64,000 nucleotides of DNA from Azorinus chamasolen (GCA_963576725.1 OY755246.1:72327967-72391966); one strand, 5' to 3'. Shown: positions 1 through 10,907, numbered from the stretch's first letter. The notes: generated by a model not told the origin, from the letters alone. A program made the numbers and translations.

Positions 1-121
1 AACGATAAAAAACGAAGCTTATCTGTTGCTCTGCAGATTAGTTAATATCACGGCACCGACATGTCATAAACGAGTCCAAATAGACAATGATTTTCAACAC
101 CTTGCGATAAGGTGTTAAGTT

Positions 122-376
122 TTACTGCCCCAGGCTGTGATTAAGGGACGTGTCAACTGACAAGCCCTTAGCCTGCTGTCCGGTATGTAGGGGAAATTTG
201 CAGTTCATATCTTTCAAAAATATTTGAAGATTTGTCCGGTTTCCGGAGTAGAGGGGTTTCCGGTATTGGGAGGAATTTTGTATAGAAATAAAGAAGGAAT
301 AAAACGGGACCGATAATTTTGTCCGGTTTAGAGAGGATTCCGGTTTACTGAGTGTCCGGTTTGGAGGGGTTATACT
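122..376. repeat. GTCCGGTTT-rich repeat
   Basis: The motif GTCCGGTTT or CCGGTTT recurs at irregular spacing between about 230 and 370, and the segment ends in GGTTATACTGTA. This looks like the terminus of a TIR transposon of the same general kind as the CAGT...ACTG elements elsewhere in the window. I could not find a matching left end, so this is probably a truncated copy. No coding potential was recognised. Confidence 0.35.
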
Positions 377-617
377 GTATATGTTTCTATTGAAAACTTG
401 ACACCCCCTGGGCGGGGCCAATTTTGACTCCAGGTACATAACTTATATAACTTTTGTAGAGGACCTATAGGTGAAGCTATGTGCTAAAGATGAAAGCTGA
501 GAACCCTGTAGATTCAGAGGTTCAAATTGTTGACGACGAACGACGCACGCCGACGGATGACGGACATCAGGCGATCACAAAAGCTCACCCTGAGCACTTT
601 GTGCTCTGGTGAGCTAA
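376..617 (+). mobile_element. Family A element, 3' part (A0)
   Basis: One family A array unit (with the GGGCGGGGCCAATTTTGAC core) is followed by the GACGACG-rich stretch and the family A terminal hairpin. The hairpin arms are AGCTCACC and GGTGAGCT, with GAGCA/TGCTC inside. The 5' cap is missing, so this is a 5'-truncated copy. It sits in the NAT10 intron downstream of the 848-1075 exon. Confidence 0.75.
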
Positions 618-621
618 AAAT

Positions 622-735
622 AACAAAGGGCAATAACTCAAAAAATACTGAAGAGAGAGTTACAAACCTTGTGCACTGCACTTGTGGTCAATGTGTTCTA
701 TCTGTATATGTGATATGTGGTAGGAGACATAATTG
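622..735 (+). repeat. Family B-like array fragment
   Basis: The stretch contains the family B unit core (AAGGGCAATAACTC, then a tGAAGn(3-6)GAGTTA pattern). It ends in GTAGGAGACATAATT, the right arm of the family B terminal hairpin. It directly follows the A0 terminal hairpin, and its own 5' cap is absent. Confidence 0.5.
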
Positions 736-847
736 TCAACATTATGAACTTTCTATTCTAAATAAGGGCATTTTTCAGAATATATTCCAAATGGTCAATA
801 GAATAGACACTTTCAAAACATCTACAATACTTATCTTTAATACTTAC

Positions 848-1075
848 CTGAAATTCAAGACCATCAAAACCTTTGAAAACAAACTCAAACAGTGTCTTCA
901 GATTTTCAGGACTTGGTGATGTCACAAAGATGTTTGAGTAGCCAAATCCTACAGCTGTTGCAATTGCAAGGCCTAGTGCAGCTGACTTCCCCCGACCTCT
1001 GGCTGCTGTCATAGCAACTGTACTGCGAAGAGTTTTCTCTGAGATTGCTTCCACAAACTTCAAAAGTGCTTTTGC
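848..1075 (-). CDS. NAT10: NAT10 coding exon 8: start of helicase/ATPase, Walker A
   Basis: This 76-codon exon is in phase 0 at both ends. On the minus strand it is preceded by TTTTCAAG and followed by GTAAGT. It reads AKALLKFVEAISEKTLRSTV at its start and carries the P-loop GRGKSAALGL, with the catalytic lysine near residue 290 of the spliced protein. The segment FGYSNIFVTSPSPENL follows and then FEFVFKGFDGLEFQ. The P-loop binds ATP in the TmcA/Kre33 helicase-like module, and the residue position agrees with the human protein. No stop or frameshift is present. It is the last NAT10 exon in the window. Confidence 0.97.
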
Positions 1076-1150
1076 CTTGAAAATTATTGAATACATATAT
1101 TAATCATGATATAACTGCTTCTTCACTGTAATTTAGTATAAATATAATTT

Positions 1151-1408
1151 TTTAAATGTAAAACTACTTTTAATTAGTAAATACTTACCTGTTATGGTAT
1201 GCTACTCACTTCCGCAATATTACACTATCCTAAAGTTTTCTGGGGGAGTCCCGCGGTGTCGGTCCCAAAAACACAGACCGTACCGGAAACCAGCAAGTGC
1301 GCGTTTAGTCTTCCCTTCACTTCTCACTAAAGAAGAAGCAGGGAAGGAGGTGGGACTCTCCCCATAACAGGAAAGTATTTACTAATTAAAAGTAATTTTA
1401 CATTTAAA
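1151..1408. repeat. Foldback element with 47-bp arms
   Basis: Positions 1151-1197 and 1362-1408 are inverted copies, 47 nt each with two mismatches, around a 164-bp loop. The loop contains a second, looser inverted pair (GGGGGAGTCCC at about 1231 and GGGACTCTCCCC at 1352). Read on the minus strand, the left arm contains CAGGTAAGTATTT, a perfect splice-donor consensus in the sense of NAT10. The right arm reads CAGGAAAGTATTT and lacks the GT. Confidence 0.7.
1283..1324 (+). repeat. 42-bp inverted repeat, copy 1
   Basis: This is the reverse complement of 2831-2872 with two mismatches. It lies inside the loop of the 1151-1408 foldback. The pair encloses about 1.5 kb and may mark the two ends of a rearranged element. 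Confidence 0.6.
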
Positions 1409-2093
1409 AATTTATTTTAATAGCATAAATACAATACCTGTTACTGTATATTTTCTGGTCCTTCGGGATCATTAGTTTTCATGTTATTAGTTTTGAAAAT
1501 TGAATACTGCTTAAGCCGGTGCTAGGGGGCGTGAGTAGTGTTGCACTTTTAATTACTACTCATGAACAGACTCAATAAAACCGAGTCTGTAATTTTCTCT
1601 TTTTGCATTTCTACTTTTGCTTGCGAGGGATCACCCATTTTCAGAATATATGGTGCCTTTGTAGCCATGGTGGGAAGGTAATGATCCCGATAAGCGTGAC
1701 GACAGCAAAGCTAAATACTGTTACTGTGGTTGTGACACCAACTGCGCAGTGTTAGTATTGTTAGCAATGACAGATTGAGAAGCTACCAAGGGACCCAGAA
1801 GATACAAGTTATCAAGCTGGGAAGAGAAGCTTCTCAAATAGAAAGAGGAAAAAGTCGTGGGATTTGCCAGTGGATGAATATGTTAAATTGGGTCCCTGGA
1901 GCCTTGCGGCCAATTGGAATGTGAATCCCAAGTGGCCTCGACGTGGCCGCATGTCCCGGTCGACTGATTTTTGTTTGCAAGCGGCATGGCGATATAAAAC
2001 AAAAAAGTTATAAGACACAATTCAAGAAAAACAAACAACACAATATGTACAGGATAATGTAATGTTTAGTATATTGGGTTAGGTACAATTAAC
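1409..2093 (+). other. Unassigned intronic stretch with a short coding-like segment
   Basis: There is no recognised gene here. About 1500-1680 holds a segment with ACCGAGTCTG and TTTTGCATTTCTACTTTTGC that looks like an interspersed repeat. On the + strand an open frame from about 1850 to 2010 reads KSWDLPVDEYVKLGPWSLAA and goes on with a Trp- and Arg-rich stretch before a stop. Its composition is protein-like, but I recognise no family, and a degraded transposon ORF is the simplest reading. Confidence 0.3.
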
Positions 2094-2784
2094 AACTAGA
2101 AAATTGTGTCTGTAAGACACAGTGATGCCCCCATGTGGGTGCTTGCCTAGCTGTACGTAAAACTCCTAAGTCATTTTTAAGTCATTTGACCTTGACCTTG
2201 GGCTTGCGGGCAGCATGGGTCGGGTGCGTAATGAAAGTATGGATGGTATTTAATATGTATATGCAATTCCATGCAAATAGCTACAGTGGTTAGGGAGATA
2301 TAAGACTGAAAAAACTGTGACAACCAACTACACGTAAAATTCCTAAGTCATTTGACCTTGACCTTGGGCTTGCGGGCAGCATAGGCTGGGTGTGCAATGA
2401 AATTATGGATGGTGTTTAATGTGTATATGCAATTCCATGGCAATAGCTACAGTGGTTAGGGAGATATAAGACAATGACAAAATGTGACAAAACACTGCAC
2501 GTAAATGTGACAACCAACTGCATATAAAATTTCCAAGTCATTCGACCTCGACCTTGGGCTTGCCGGCAACATGGGTGGGGTGCCAAATGATAGCACAGAT
2601 GGTAATTGATGTGTATATGAAGTTTCATGTGTATAAGTGTAGAAATTACTGACTTATAACACTTGAAAAACTGTGACATCCAACTGCACCTAAAAGTGTG
2701 ACACACGGACAGACGGACGGATGGATAGACGGACGGACATGTGCAAAACATAATGCCCCCTGACTATCGTCAACGGGGGCATAA
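2094..2784 (+). mobile_element. Family C element, copy C2
   Basis: The start is AACTAGAA followed by the hairpin GTGTCTGTAAGACAC (2106-2120). The tag ATGCCCCC (2125-2132) is repeated at 2753-2760 and inverted at 2775-2782, which forms the terminal hairpin. Between them lie about three array units of roughly 175-200 bp containing TTTGACCTTGACCTTGGGCT. An ACGGACAGACGGACGG microsatellite comes just before the terminal hairpin. The element is complete by these criteria. Confidence 0.8.
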
Positions 2785-2830
2785 AAAGAGTCGGAGGATT
2801 AGTTCAACTCGGCTGTCAACATGGTGTCCT

Positions 2831-2872
2831 AGAAGTGAAGGGAAGACTAAACGTGCACCTGCTGGTTTCCGG
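2831..2872 (-). repeat. 42-bp inverted repeat, copy 2
   Basis: This is the inverted partner of 1283-1324 (40 of 42 positions agree). It abuts a cap-less family A' array at 2873. Confidence 0.6.
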
Positions 2873-3160
2873 GGGTCATAATTTGAACAATCTTTGTAGA
2901 GAACCATTAGATGATGCTACATACCAAATATCAAAGGTCTAGGCCTTAAGGTTTAAGAGAAGAAGATCTTTAAAAAAAAATCCTATGAAAAACTGACAAG
3001 CCCGGGGCGGGGCAATTTTTGCTCTGGGGGTCATAATTTGAACAATCTTTGTAGAGGACCATTAGATGATGCTACATACCAAATATCAAAGCTCTAGGCT
3101 TTGTGGTTTTAAAGAAGAAGATGTTTAAGTAAATTGTTGAGGACGCACATACGCACGACG
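2873..3160 (+). repeat. Family A' array, two units
   Basis: Two units of roughly 140 bp contain GGGGGTCATAATTTGAACAA, GATGATGCTACATACCAAAT and GGGGCGGGGCAATTTTTGC. They are related to the family A unit but diverged, and closer to the copy at 55379-55942. A short GACGCACATACGCACGACG tail follows, but no terminal hairpin. Confidence 0.6.
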
Positions 3161-3229
3161 CTTATGTTTACTGATCTGTAATCCTATTTACTGATCAAAT
3201 GAAAAAAAGGAAATTGTTGAATTACATGG

Positions 3230-3760
3230 TATATATCAATGTTATGACATGTTAACTTTTATATAGTTAACATTTTAAAATCAATTTGATTAACTATATA
3301 ATCAATTTGATTATATTTTCCCAATTGTTATCGAATTCATCTTCTCTGTTTCCTTCTAAGGCAACCTGTTTTATAATATCATATTTAAATGCAATATAAC
3401 ATCTTAGCCCATCTGAAGTAGGTCTGAAATGTTTGTGTTTGCACTGAAAAATATACATTTTAATGAAGGTAAGTATGAAGGTAAGCATACAACTCTTTGC
3501 AATCTCACAGGTTGCTATATAGCCAAACAGCATTGTTTTAATATCTAGAGGAACAAAAGGACTATTTGGGAATGTCAGAATGTTACTTATGATGGATTGA
3601 CTGACTGGACAATACCAAAACAAAACTATTGTTTCTGGTTCCATGTTACAGAATGTGCATTCTGTTTTATCTATATAATTTATTGTGTATAAGTAGTAAT
3701 TTGTTTCTAAAATGCGGTGCATCTTTTGCCATGTATAATGTACAAAATACACATTTTTCT
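3230..3760 (-). pseudogene. Non-LTR retrotransposon (L1/Tx1-like) ORF2 C-terminus, 5'-truncated
   Basis: On the minus strand 3752-3294 is an open 152-residue frame typical of the extreme C-terminus of L1/Tx1-type ORF2 proteins. It has a cysteine-rich ECTFCNMEPETIVLFWYC segment matching the CxFC...ETxxHLFWxC zinc-knuckle pattern, with the usual His missing. A hydrophobic stretch follows, then KCKHKHFRPTSDG. Endonuclease and reverse transcriptase are absent, as expected for a 5'-truncated insertion. The TA-rich 3230-3293 is probably its 3' end. Family assignment is by motif memory only. Confidence 0.6.
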
Positions 3761-4167
3761 TAAATTTGGATACTGAGAATAGGGGTGCTTACTATACACA
3801 AGCACTAAAAATATGTTTTTCCCAACCAAAGTTGAATTTCAGGAAAGTCGTGAAAAAACATGAAAATTCCAATTATTTGTGTGCAATTATAATATATAAA
3901 TTTGCAACCCCATCCCCAACAGATGCAGTAAATGCGCTACATGTACATTTATCCATATCACATCAAATCTTAAAACCCCACAGTATATGCATGTTATCTA
4001 TCTAGATGCAGTGTGCTAAAGTGATTAGAAGTTCTAGAGGTTGTAGATAATTGTCTATGCATTGTGTAACTGTGGTACTAGCAAAAATTGTGACCATGTG
4101 TGAAATAGCTTGGATCCTGATGAGACGTAATTAATAATTTGAACAGAACTGTCTTATTCACTTTTAA
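3761..4167. other. Intronic, nothing recognised
   Basis: AT-rich intron DNA. A lone GCTTGGATCCTGATGAGACG at about 4108 is half of a K foldback element. Confidence 0.5.
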
Positions 4168-6286
4168 AACAAGAGGGCCAGAATGGCCCTGAAGCGCTCA
4201 CCAGGAAATCAGAGGGGAAGGTTTTCAAAGTTTTCACTATATGTTTCTATAGAAAACTAGCCTGCCCTGGGGCGGGCTAATTTTGACCCAAGAGGCACAA
4301 TTTATATAATTTTTGTAGAGGACCTGAACATAATGCTATGTGCCAAATATGAAAGCTGAGAACCTTCTGGTTTCAGACGAGAAGATTTTCAAAGTTTTCA
4401 CTATATATATGTTTCTATTGAAAACTGGCTACCCCTGGGACGGGGCCAATTTTGAATCCAGGGGCATAATTTATATAACTTTTGTAGAAGACCTGAACAT
4501 GATGATATGTGCAAAATATGAAAGCTAAGAACCTTCCAGTTTCAGAGAAGAAGATATTCAAAGATTTCACTATTTGTTTCTACTGAAAACTGCCCACCCC
4601 TAGGGCGGGGCCAATTTTGACCCCAGGGCCACAATTTATTAAAAATTTGTAGAGGACCTACACATGATGCTATGTGCCAAATATGAAAGTTGAGACCCTT
4701 CAAGTTTCAGAGAAGAAGATTTTCAAAGTTTTCACTATATGTTTCTATTGAAAACAGCACTACCCTGGGGTGGGGCCAATTTTGACCACAGGGCCATAAT
4801 TTATGTAACTTTTGTAGATGACCTGAACATGATGCTCTATGCCAAACATGAAAGCTGAGAGCCTTCCAGTTTCAGAGAAGAAGATTTTCAAAGATTTCAC
4901 TATTTGTTTCTAATGAAAACTGCCCATCCCTGGGGCGGGGCCAATTTTGACCCCGGGGCCATAATTTATACAACTTTTGTAGAGGACCTGAACATGATGC
5001 TATGTGCCAAATATGAAAGCTGAGAACCTTCTGGTTTCAGAGGAGATGATTTTCAGAGTTTTACTATGTTTCTATTGAAAACTGCCCACCCCTTGGGCGG
5101 GGCCAATTTTGACCCTAGGGGCATAATTTATATAACTTTTGTAGAGGACCTGAACATGATGCTTTGTGCAAAATATTAAAGCTAAGAGCCTTCCAGTTTC
5201 AGAGAAGAAGATTTTCAATGATTTCACTATTTGTTTCTACTGAAAACTGCCCATTCCTGGGGCGGGGCAAATTTTGACCCCAGGGCCATAATTTATATAA
5301 CCTTTGTAGAGGACCTGAACATGATGCTCTGTGCCAAATATGAAAGCTGAGAGACTTCCAGTTTCAGAGAAGAAGATTTTCAAAGATTTCACTATTTGTT
5401 TCTATTGAAAACTGCCCACCCCTGGGGCGGGGCCAATTTTGACCCCAGGGCCATAATTTATATAACCTTTGTAGAGGACCTGAACATGATGATCTGTGCA
5501 AAATATTAAAGCTGAGAACCTTCTGGTTTCAGAGAAGAAGATTTTCAAAGATTTCACTATTTGTTTCTAATGAAAACTGCCCACCCCTGGGGCGGGGCCA
5601 ATTTTGACCCCAGGGCCATAATTTATATAACTTTTGTAGAGGACCTGAACATGATGCTATGTGCCAAATATGAAAGCCGAGAACCTTCTGGTTTCAGAGG
5701 AGATGATTTTCAAAGTTTTACTATATGTTTCTATTGAAAACTGCCCACCCCTGGGGCGGGGTCAATTTTGACCCCAGGGTCATAATTTATATAACTTTTG
5801 TAGAGGACCTGAACATGATGCTACGTGCCAAATATGAAAGCCGAGAACCTTCTGGTTTCAGAGGAGAAGATTTTCAAAGTTTTACTATATGTTTCTATTG
5901 GGCCATAATTTATGTAACTTTTGTAGAGGACCTGAACATGATGCTCTGTGCCAAACATGAAAGCTGAGAGCCTTCCAGTTTCAGAGAAGAAGATTTTCAA
6001 AGATTTCACTATTTGTTTCTAATGAAAACTGCCCATCCCTGGGGCGGGGCCAATTTTGACCCTAGGGGCATAATTTATATAACTTTTGTAGAGGACCTAA
6101 AGCTGACGCTATGTGCCAAAGATGAAAGCTGAGAACCCTGTGGATTTAGAGGAGAAGATTTTTAAAGGTTCAAATTGTTGACGACGGAATACGCACGACG
6201 GATGACGGACACCGCACGACGCACGCCGACGGACAAAAGGCAATCACAAAAGCTCACCCTGAACACTTTGTGCTCTGGTGAGCTAA
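4168..6286 (+). mobile_element. Family A element A1, full length with ~11 array units
   Basis: The 5' cap is AACAAGAG plus the hairpin GGGCCAGAATGGCCC and then GCGCTCACC. About eleven tandem units of roughly 165 bp follow. The unit core is GGGCGGGGCCAATTTTGACC, then CATAATTTATATAACTTTTG, then GATGCTATGTGCCAAATATG. One unit near 5895 is short. A CGACGGACGACGG-like stretch precedes the terminal hairpin at 6251-6284, whose arms AGCTCACC and GGTGAGCT echo the 5' CTCACC tag. This is the reference copy of the family here. Confidence 0.85.
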
Positions 6287-6326
6287 AAACAATAAAGACC
6301 AACCTGAAAACAATGCTAAGACTTAC

Positions 6327-6434
6327 TTGGTCCAATGTTCTACAACACTTTACAATGGCGCCTACTGGCTGTGTGTCTTCTAAAGAACTCTTCAAGTCCC
6401 GTAACTCCTGTTCCACTGCTGGTAAAGCATCCTC
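6327..6434 (-). CDS. NAT10: NAT10 coding exon 7
   Basis: This 36-codon exon is in phase 0 at both ends. The donor GTAAGT follows on the minus strand and the acceptor is CACCTTAAG. The product begins EDALPAVEQELRDLKSSLED, then TQPVGAIVKCCRTLDQ. This is the linker just before the ATPase domain and joins directly to exon 8. The acceptor region reads AAGGAG, so a start three bases later (dropping the first Glu) is also possible. The family A1 element ends 41 bases below the donor (6286). Confidence 0.95.
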
Positions 6435-6900
6435 CTTAAGGTGCCACAGTATGTTAGAAACACAAAAAAAACATTTTTCATATCTTTGCATTAATGAATA
6501 GACACTAGTCTCTTTTATCCATTGCATTAACGAAATACCATAAAATATACCACAAAAGCCGTATAAACCCCTTTTACTTTATTACCATCGATCATTTCTC
6601 TGACTTAGTCAGCCATTTATGAGGAAGGCTGATCAGGGGCACCTAGGGGAGAACTGATAATTAGGGCATATACGTGATAAAGCAATAGGAGGCTATTTAT
6701 CCGCATTTCCCTCTCGGTAGCCTCAAACTATGTAGGCCACATGACTAGATAAGCTTTCTGATGGGTGATTTATGGGAAACCAGCAATTAAATCAGCTTTT
6801 TTAATTGATCAGATGGAAGAAAGGGGGAGGAGCTTAGTGGAAAATATCACACATATTTTAAGCTCTCCATTGGATATAAATTTGATTGAAAGCTATAGAT
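6435..6900. other. Intronic, nothing recognised
   Basis: AT-rich intron without a repeat family that I recognise. Confidence 0.4.
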
Positions 6901-8188
6901 AACTAGAGGTTGTTGTCACAAAAACGGATGTCTCCCCTCTAATAAAAACAATATGTAAAGGGAAATCACTAAAAATGTTATGGTCTTGATGAATGATACT
7001 TCCCCTCATTATGCGCTTTCCACACCACATTTTTCAAGAAGAAAATGATAACAGCTAATAACTCCAAAAATACTGATACCAGATTTATGGCCCTTGTTCA
7101 TGACACTTACTTTCATCATGCTCTTTCCAAAAATGAAATGTCATTCCAATAGCATCAGTCGAACAGGAGTTATTGATCGGCCAAAAAATGTAACAAAGGG
7201 CAATAACTCCAAAAGTATTGAAGCCAGAGTTATGGCCCTTGTTCATGACACTTTCTCTCATCATGCTCTTTCCATGTATGAAGTTTCAATACGATGGCAA
7301 GAGCCATGTAGGAGTTATCATCCGGACAAGAAAGCATTAAACAAATGTACAAGGGGCAATAACTCTAAATTTATTGAAGCTCGAGTTAAGGATCTTATGC
7401 ATGACATTTTCTCTTATCATGATCTTTCCATGTATGAAGTTTCACTCCAATAGCATGTGTCACATAGGAGTTATCATCCGGACAAAAAATTGTGATTTTT
7501 TTTTACAAAGGGCAATAACTCCAATATTAGTGAAGCCAGAGTTATGGACCTTGTGCATGACACTTCCTCTCGTTATGATCTTTCCATATATGAAGTTTCA
7601 ATCCAATGGCATGAGGCATATAGAAGTTATCTTCCGGACAAAAAAGTGAAATTTTTTTACAAAGGGCAATAACTCCTATATTAGTGAAGCCAGAGTTATG
7701 TACCTTATGCATGACACTTCCTCTCATTATGCTCTTTCCATATATGAAGTTTCAATCAACTGGCATCAGGCATATTGAAGTTATTGTCCGGACAAAAAAT
7801 TGTGATATTTTGAAGCCAGAGTTATGGACCTTGTGCATGACACTTCCTCTCGTCATGATCTTTCCATATATGAAGTTTCAATCCAATGGCATGAGCCATA
7901 TAGGAGTTATCGTCCGGACAAAAAAAGTATGATTTTTTTACAAGGGGCAATAACTCCTATATTAGTGAAGCCAGAGTTATGGACCTTGTGCATGACACTT
8001 CCTCTCATTATGCTCTTTCCATATATGAAGTTTCAATCAACTGGCATCAGGCATATTGAAGTTATCGTCCGGACAAAAAGTGTCACGGACAGACGGCCGG
8101 CCGGCCGGACAGACGGACAGACAGACAGACAGACAACTCTCACGAAAACAATATGTCTCCCCCATATAAATATGGGGGGGAGACATAA
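6901..8188 (+). mobile_element. Family B element B1, full length
   Basis: The start is AACTAGAGG followed by an imperfect hairpin (TTGTTGTCACAAAAAC) and the tag ATGTCTCCCC. About six units of roughly 155 bp follow, with core GGGCAATAACTCC, GAAGCCAGAGTTATGG and CTCTTTCCATATATGAAG. A GACGGCCGGCCGG and ACAGACAGACAGAC stretch comes next. The terminal hairpin at 8153-8186 has arms ATGTCTCCCCCATAT and ATATGGGGGGGAGACAT, repeating the tag. Open frames through the array are only repeat read-through. Confidence 0.82.
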
Positions 8189-8339
8189 TTATAAGATTAT
8201 GCAACATAATGGGGGTCTTTCTATTCCTTTTCATTTTTTTTACAGATGCAAATTTAAAGGATTCGGCTTTTTCAAACAATCATAACTTCTGTAATTTGTG
8301 TCCGAGTTATATGCGGCATATCAAAGAGCATTGTCTTAG

Positions 8340-8496
8340 CCAGGGATCCGTGTCACAGTTTTTTGATATCTTGCTTCGATCGTCTAAAATCAAACGAAAC
8401 GTAGTGGGAGGCAGAATTTTAGGAGTCTTAAAACTAAAATATTGCATAACTCCCAAACGGAGAGTTTTATAAAAAATCTGTGACACGATTCCCTGG
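8340..8496. repeat. Foldback element with CCAGGGATCCGTGTCACAG ends
   Basis: The left end at 8340-8364 and the right end at 8471-8496 are inverted copies (CCAGGGAtcCGTGTCACAG against CTGTGACACGATTCCCTGG). Total length is about 157 bp. No clear target duplication was seen. It is MITE-like. Confidence 0.65.
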
Positions 8497-8830
8497 ACAT
8501 TCTAATGATTCACATATTGGCCAATTACAATAAGTTTAGTCCAAAAGATAACCTTGTAATCGCTGTTTGAAAAAATTCAAACTGGCACATTTCAAATGTT
8601 GGTTTTGATAGGATTATCGATGTTTCTGATAAATAATCAAATAAATTAATATAAATAACCAACTAGGCTCAGAAACAATGGCTCTAGGTAGTTTTAAATA
8701 TGATTTTTCGATATCTGGGGCTAAACCATCTCGCCACCTTAATGAATATTTGAGAGAAAATGTACATACAGTAAAGCCTATCCTAGGCAGTCATTAAAAA
8801 GAAATCTTATTCTGAATCTTTAATGCAGGT

Positions 8831-9113
8831 GGTAATTTAATGCACAACAATAATGGTAATTTAATGCACAACAATGTGGTAATTTAATGCACAACAATAA
8901 TGGTAATTTAATGCACAACAATATGGTAATTTAATGCACAACAATAATGGTAATTTAATGCACAACAATATGGTAATTTAATGCACAACAATAATGGTAA
9001 TTTAATGCACCACAATATGGTAATTTAATGCACAACAATAATGGTAATTTAATGCACAACAATAATGGTAATTTAATGCACAACAATAATGGTAATTTAA
9101 TGCAAAACAATAG
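8831..9113 (+). repeat. Minisatellite, 24/23-bp units, 12 copies
   Basis: Twelve tandem copies of GGTAATTTAATGCACAACAA plus a short variable end. The first eight units alternate 24 bp (ending AATAAT) and 23 bp (ending ATGT or ATAT), so the true period there is 47 bp. The last four are all of the long type. It lies in NAT10 intron 6. Confidence 0.9.
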
Positions 9114-9986
9114 CCGCCTACGACCCAGTGATCACAATAGCTCGTCTTTGTTTTTCGAAACAGACAAGCTAAAAATAAAGCAGAAAGCTCACAAAATAAG
9201 CTTTCTTTATTAATTTTCCCCTGCATTTACCAACCACATGCATTTAAAGACACTTGTATTTAATCAGTAAATGATTGCTTTAAACAGGTTTTCATATTCT
9301 TGCTAAACTGTTCAACTGAACACAAGCATTTGATTTCAAAAGATTCAAGCAATGAGTACACGGCCGAGTGGTGCATGAGATTAAGACAGTTGCAGGGTTG
9401 GATCCAATGGGACCATCTTAACTATGTTGACAATCAACCTGAAACTAATGGTTGTCCCTCCTTTATACTCAGAGCTATTGAGTACTAATAACAAATGGTT
9501 CACCAGATGTTATAATGATATGACTAGGTGCATATTAAATCCTGTACGGTACCCATTTTCTAGGACAGCTAATCTCCCCTCCCAATCAGTTTGTAATGCC
9601 GAGTAGTCAGTCTGACACTGTTTGATAATTCTAAATGAAACTAATGGAGTAGCAAATAATGCAGACTAGAACTGGAGTTTTTAGGTACAAGATACAAGAA
9701 GCTTTATTTGGAGTCGGTTATGTAGAACATAATAACATTAGCTTTATAGCTATTTTCCGACAAACAGAGCATTTAAAAATAACAATTAATCAGTAAATAA
9801 AAGAACAATACATATACAACATGCTCAACATTTGAAGAATATTGATGGTATAGATTTGAAGTAATTTTGTATTGTGAAAAAATTACCTATGCCTATAGTT
9901 AGGTAGAGTGATCTCCCTTTCCAACACCGATTTGAATCCGTTTTTGAGAATATGGATGGGTTGTTTAATCATATCTTACAGAATTT
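9114..9986. other. Intronic, nothing recognised
   Basis: No gene, hairpin or known repeat was recognised in these ~870 bases. Short open frames here have no protein-like pattern. Confidence 0.4.
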
Positions 9987-10435
9987 AGTAACCTGCTAAC
10001 CTATGACATGTAATGTGACCCTCATTCTGAACCCACATGCCAAGTTTGGTTACTGTAGGTATTATACTTTGGCTATAACTAACACAAACAAAAAGGTCAA
10101 CCTGGAAATTCTCTAAGTCATTGAAGCGTAAAAACTAGGTCACAAAGGGGTCATAGTAACCTGCTAACCTATGACATGTAATGTGACCCTCATTATGATC
10201 CCACATGCCAAGTTTGGTTACTGTAGGTGTTATACTTTGGCTATAATTAACACAAACAAAAAGGTCAACCGCACGGACGGACGGCATTCGCCAATCTATA
10301 AGCCTGGATTACGAGCAATCCGGCCAAAAAGTTACAGAAGGGACACGAAATTTGAGACGGACGGACTGACGGACGGATGGACAGACGGGATGACGGACAA
10401 TGCGATTACTATATGCCCGCCGTTGGGGGGCATAA
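9987..10435 (+). mobile_element. Family C-type element C3, 5' cap not seen
   Basis: Two direct copies of a unit beginning AGTAACCTGCTAACCTATGA occur at 9987 and 10155 (period 168). A short inverted motif (GGATTACGAGCAATCC) and a GACGGACGGACTGACGG stretch follow. The terminal hairpin ATGCCCGCCGTTGGGGGGCAT lies at 10413-10433. The same terminal hairpin ends element C5 at 49382-49401. Confidence 0.7.
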
Positions 10436-10682
10436 AAATACACCATTTGGTTACAGTCAGAAAGAACCTGCTCCAATTAGAGAGTGAACATGTTTTGGAT
10501 GCTACCCACCTGCCTCGGACATAACCAGTCTTTCGATGTGCCTATAAAAATGCATCTCTATCAGATAAGGAATTAAATCTTTGTACAATAAGAAATTATC
10601 ATCTGCAAAATTTGTTGTCTGCAACGAATTCTTAAAGTGGGTTTTCTGCATTGTTTTTTAAACCCATGACAAGAGCATCAAA

Positions 10683-10742
10683 TAGTTTGGATCCTGATGA
10701 GACAGCAGAGTTACTTCGCATCTCATCTAGATCCAAACTGTT
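10683..10742. repeat. K foldback (GTTTGGATCC type)
   Basis: A palindrome whose left arm AGTTTGGATCCTGATGAGAC pairs with the right arm ATCTCATCTAGATCCAAACT. The total is about 60 bp. It is one of many copies of this foldback family in the window. Confidence 0.8.
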
Positions 10743-10792
10743 TGTATAGGTCATAATAAATTTGCAAGTAGAGTGCAAAATGTTGAACTTAC

Positions 10793-10907
10793 CACTGATT
10801 TGGGGGGTTTAGGCTGGATATTCAGGGCATGAGAAGAAAACGGCAGCAGATTGAACTGGTCATCTATCACTACACAGTTTCTACATGATGTCAGTGAAAG
10901 AATAAAT
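10793..10907 (-). CDS. NAT10: NAT10 coding exon 6
   Basis: This 115-bp exon enters in phase 2 and leaves in phase 0. The acceptor is TTTTTAG and the donor GTAAGT. With the AG carried over from exon 5 it reads RFILSLTSCRNCVVIDDQFN, then LLPFSSHALNIQPKPPKSV. This matches the vertebrate RFILSLASCKKCLVIDDQLN region. The following low-complexity Pro/Lys stretch is the variable linker. Confidence 0.96.

Noticed and set aside
3766..4005. 79-residue open frame as a small gene
   Set aside because: No protein-like composition, no context, and AT-rich intron sequence.
7094..8285. Open frames across the family B array
   Set aside because: Overlapping frames repeat the same peptide with each array unit, which marks satellite read-through.
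8831..9113. CRISPR-like regular repeats
   Set aside because: Units are contiguous with no unique spacers, in a eukaryotic intron.
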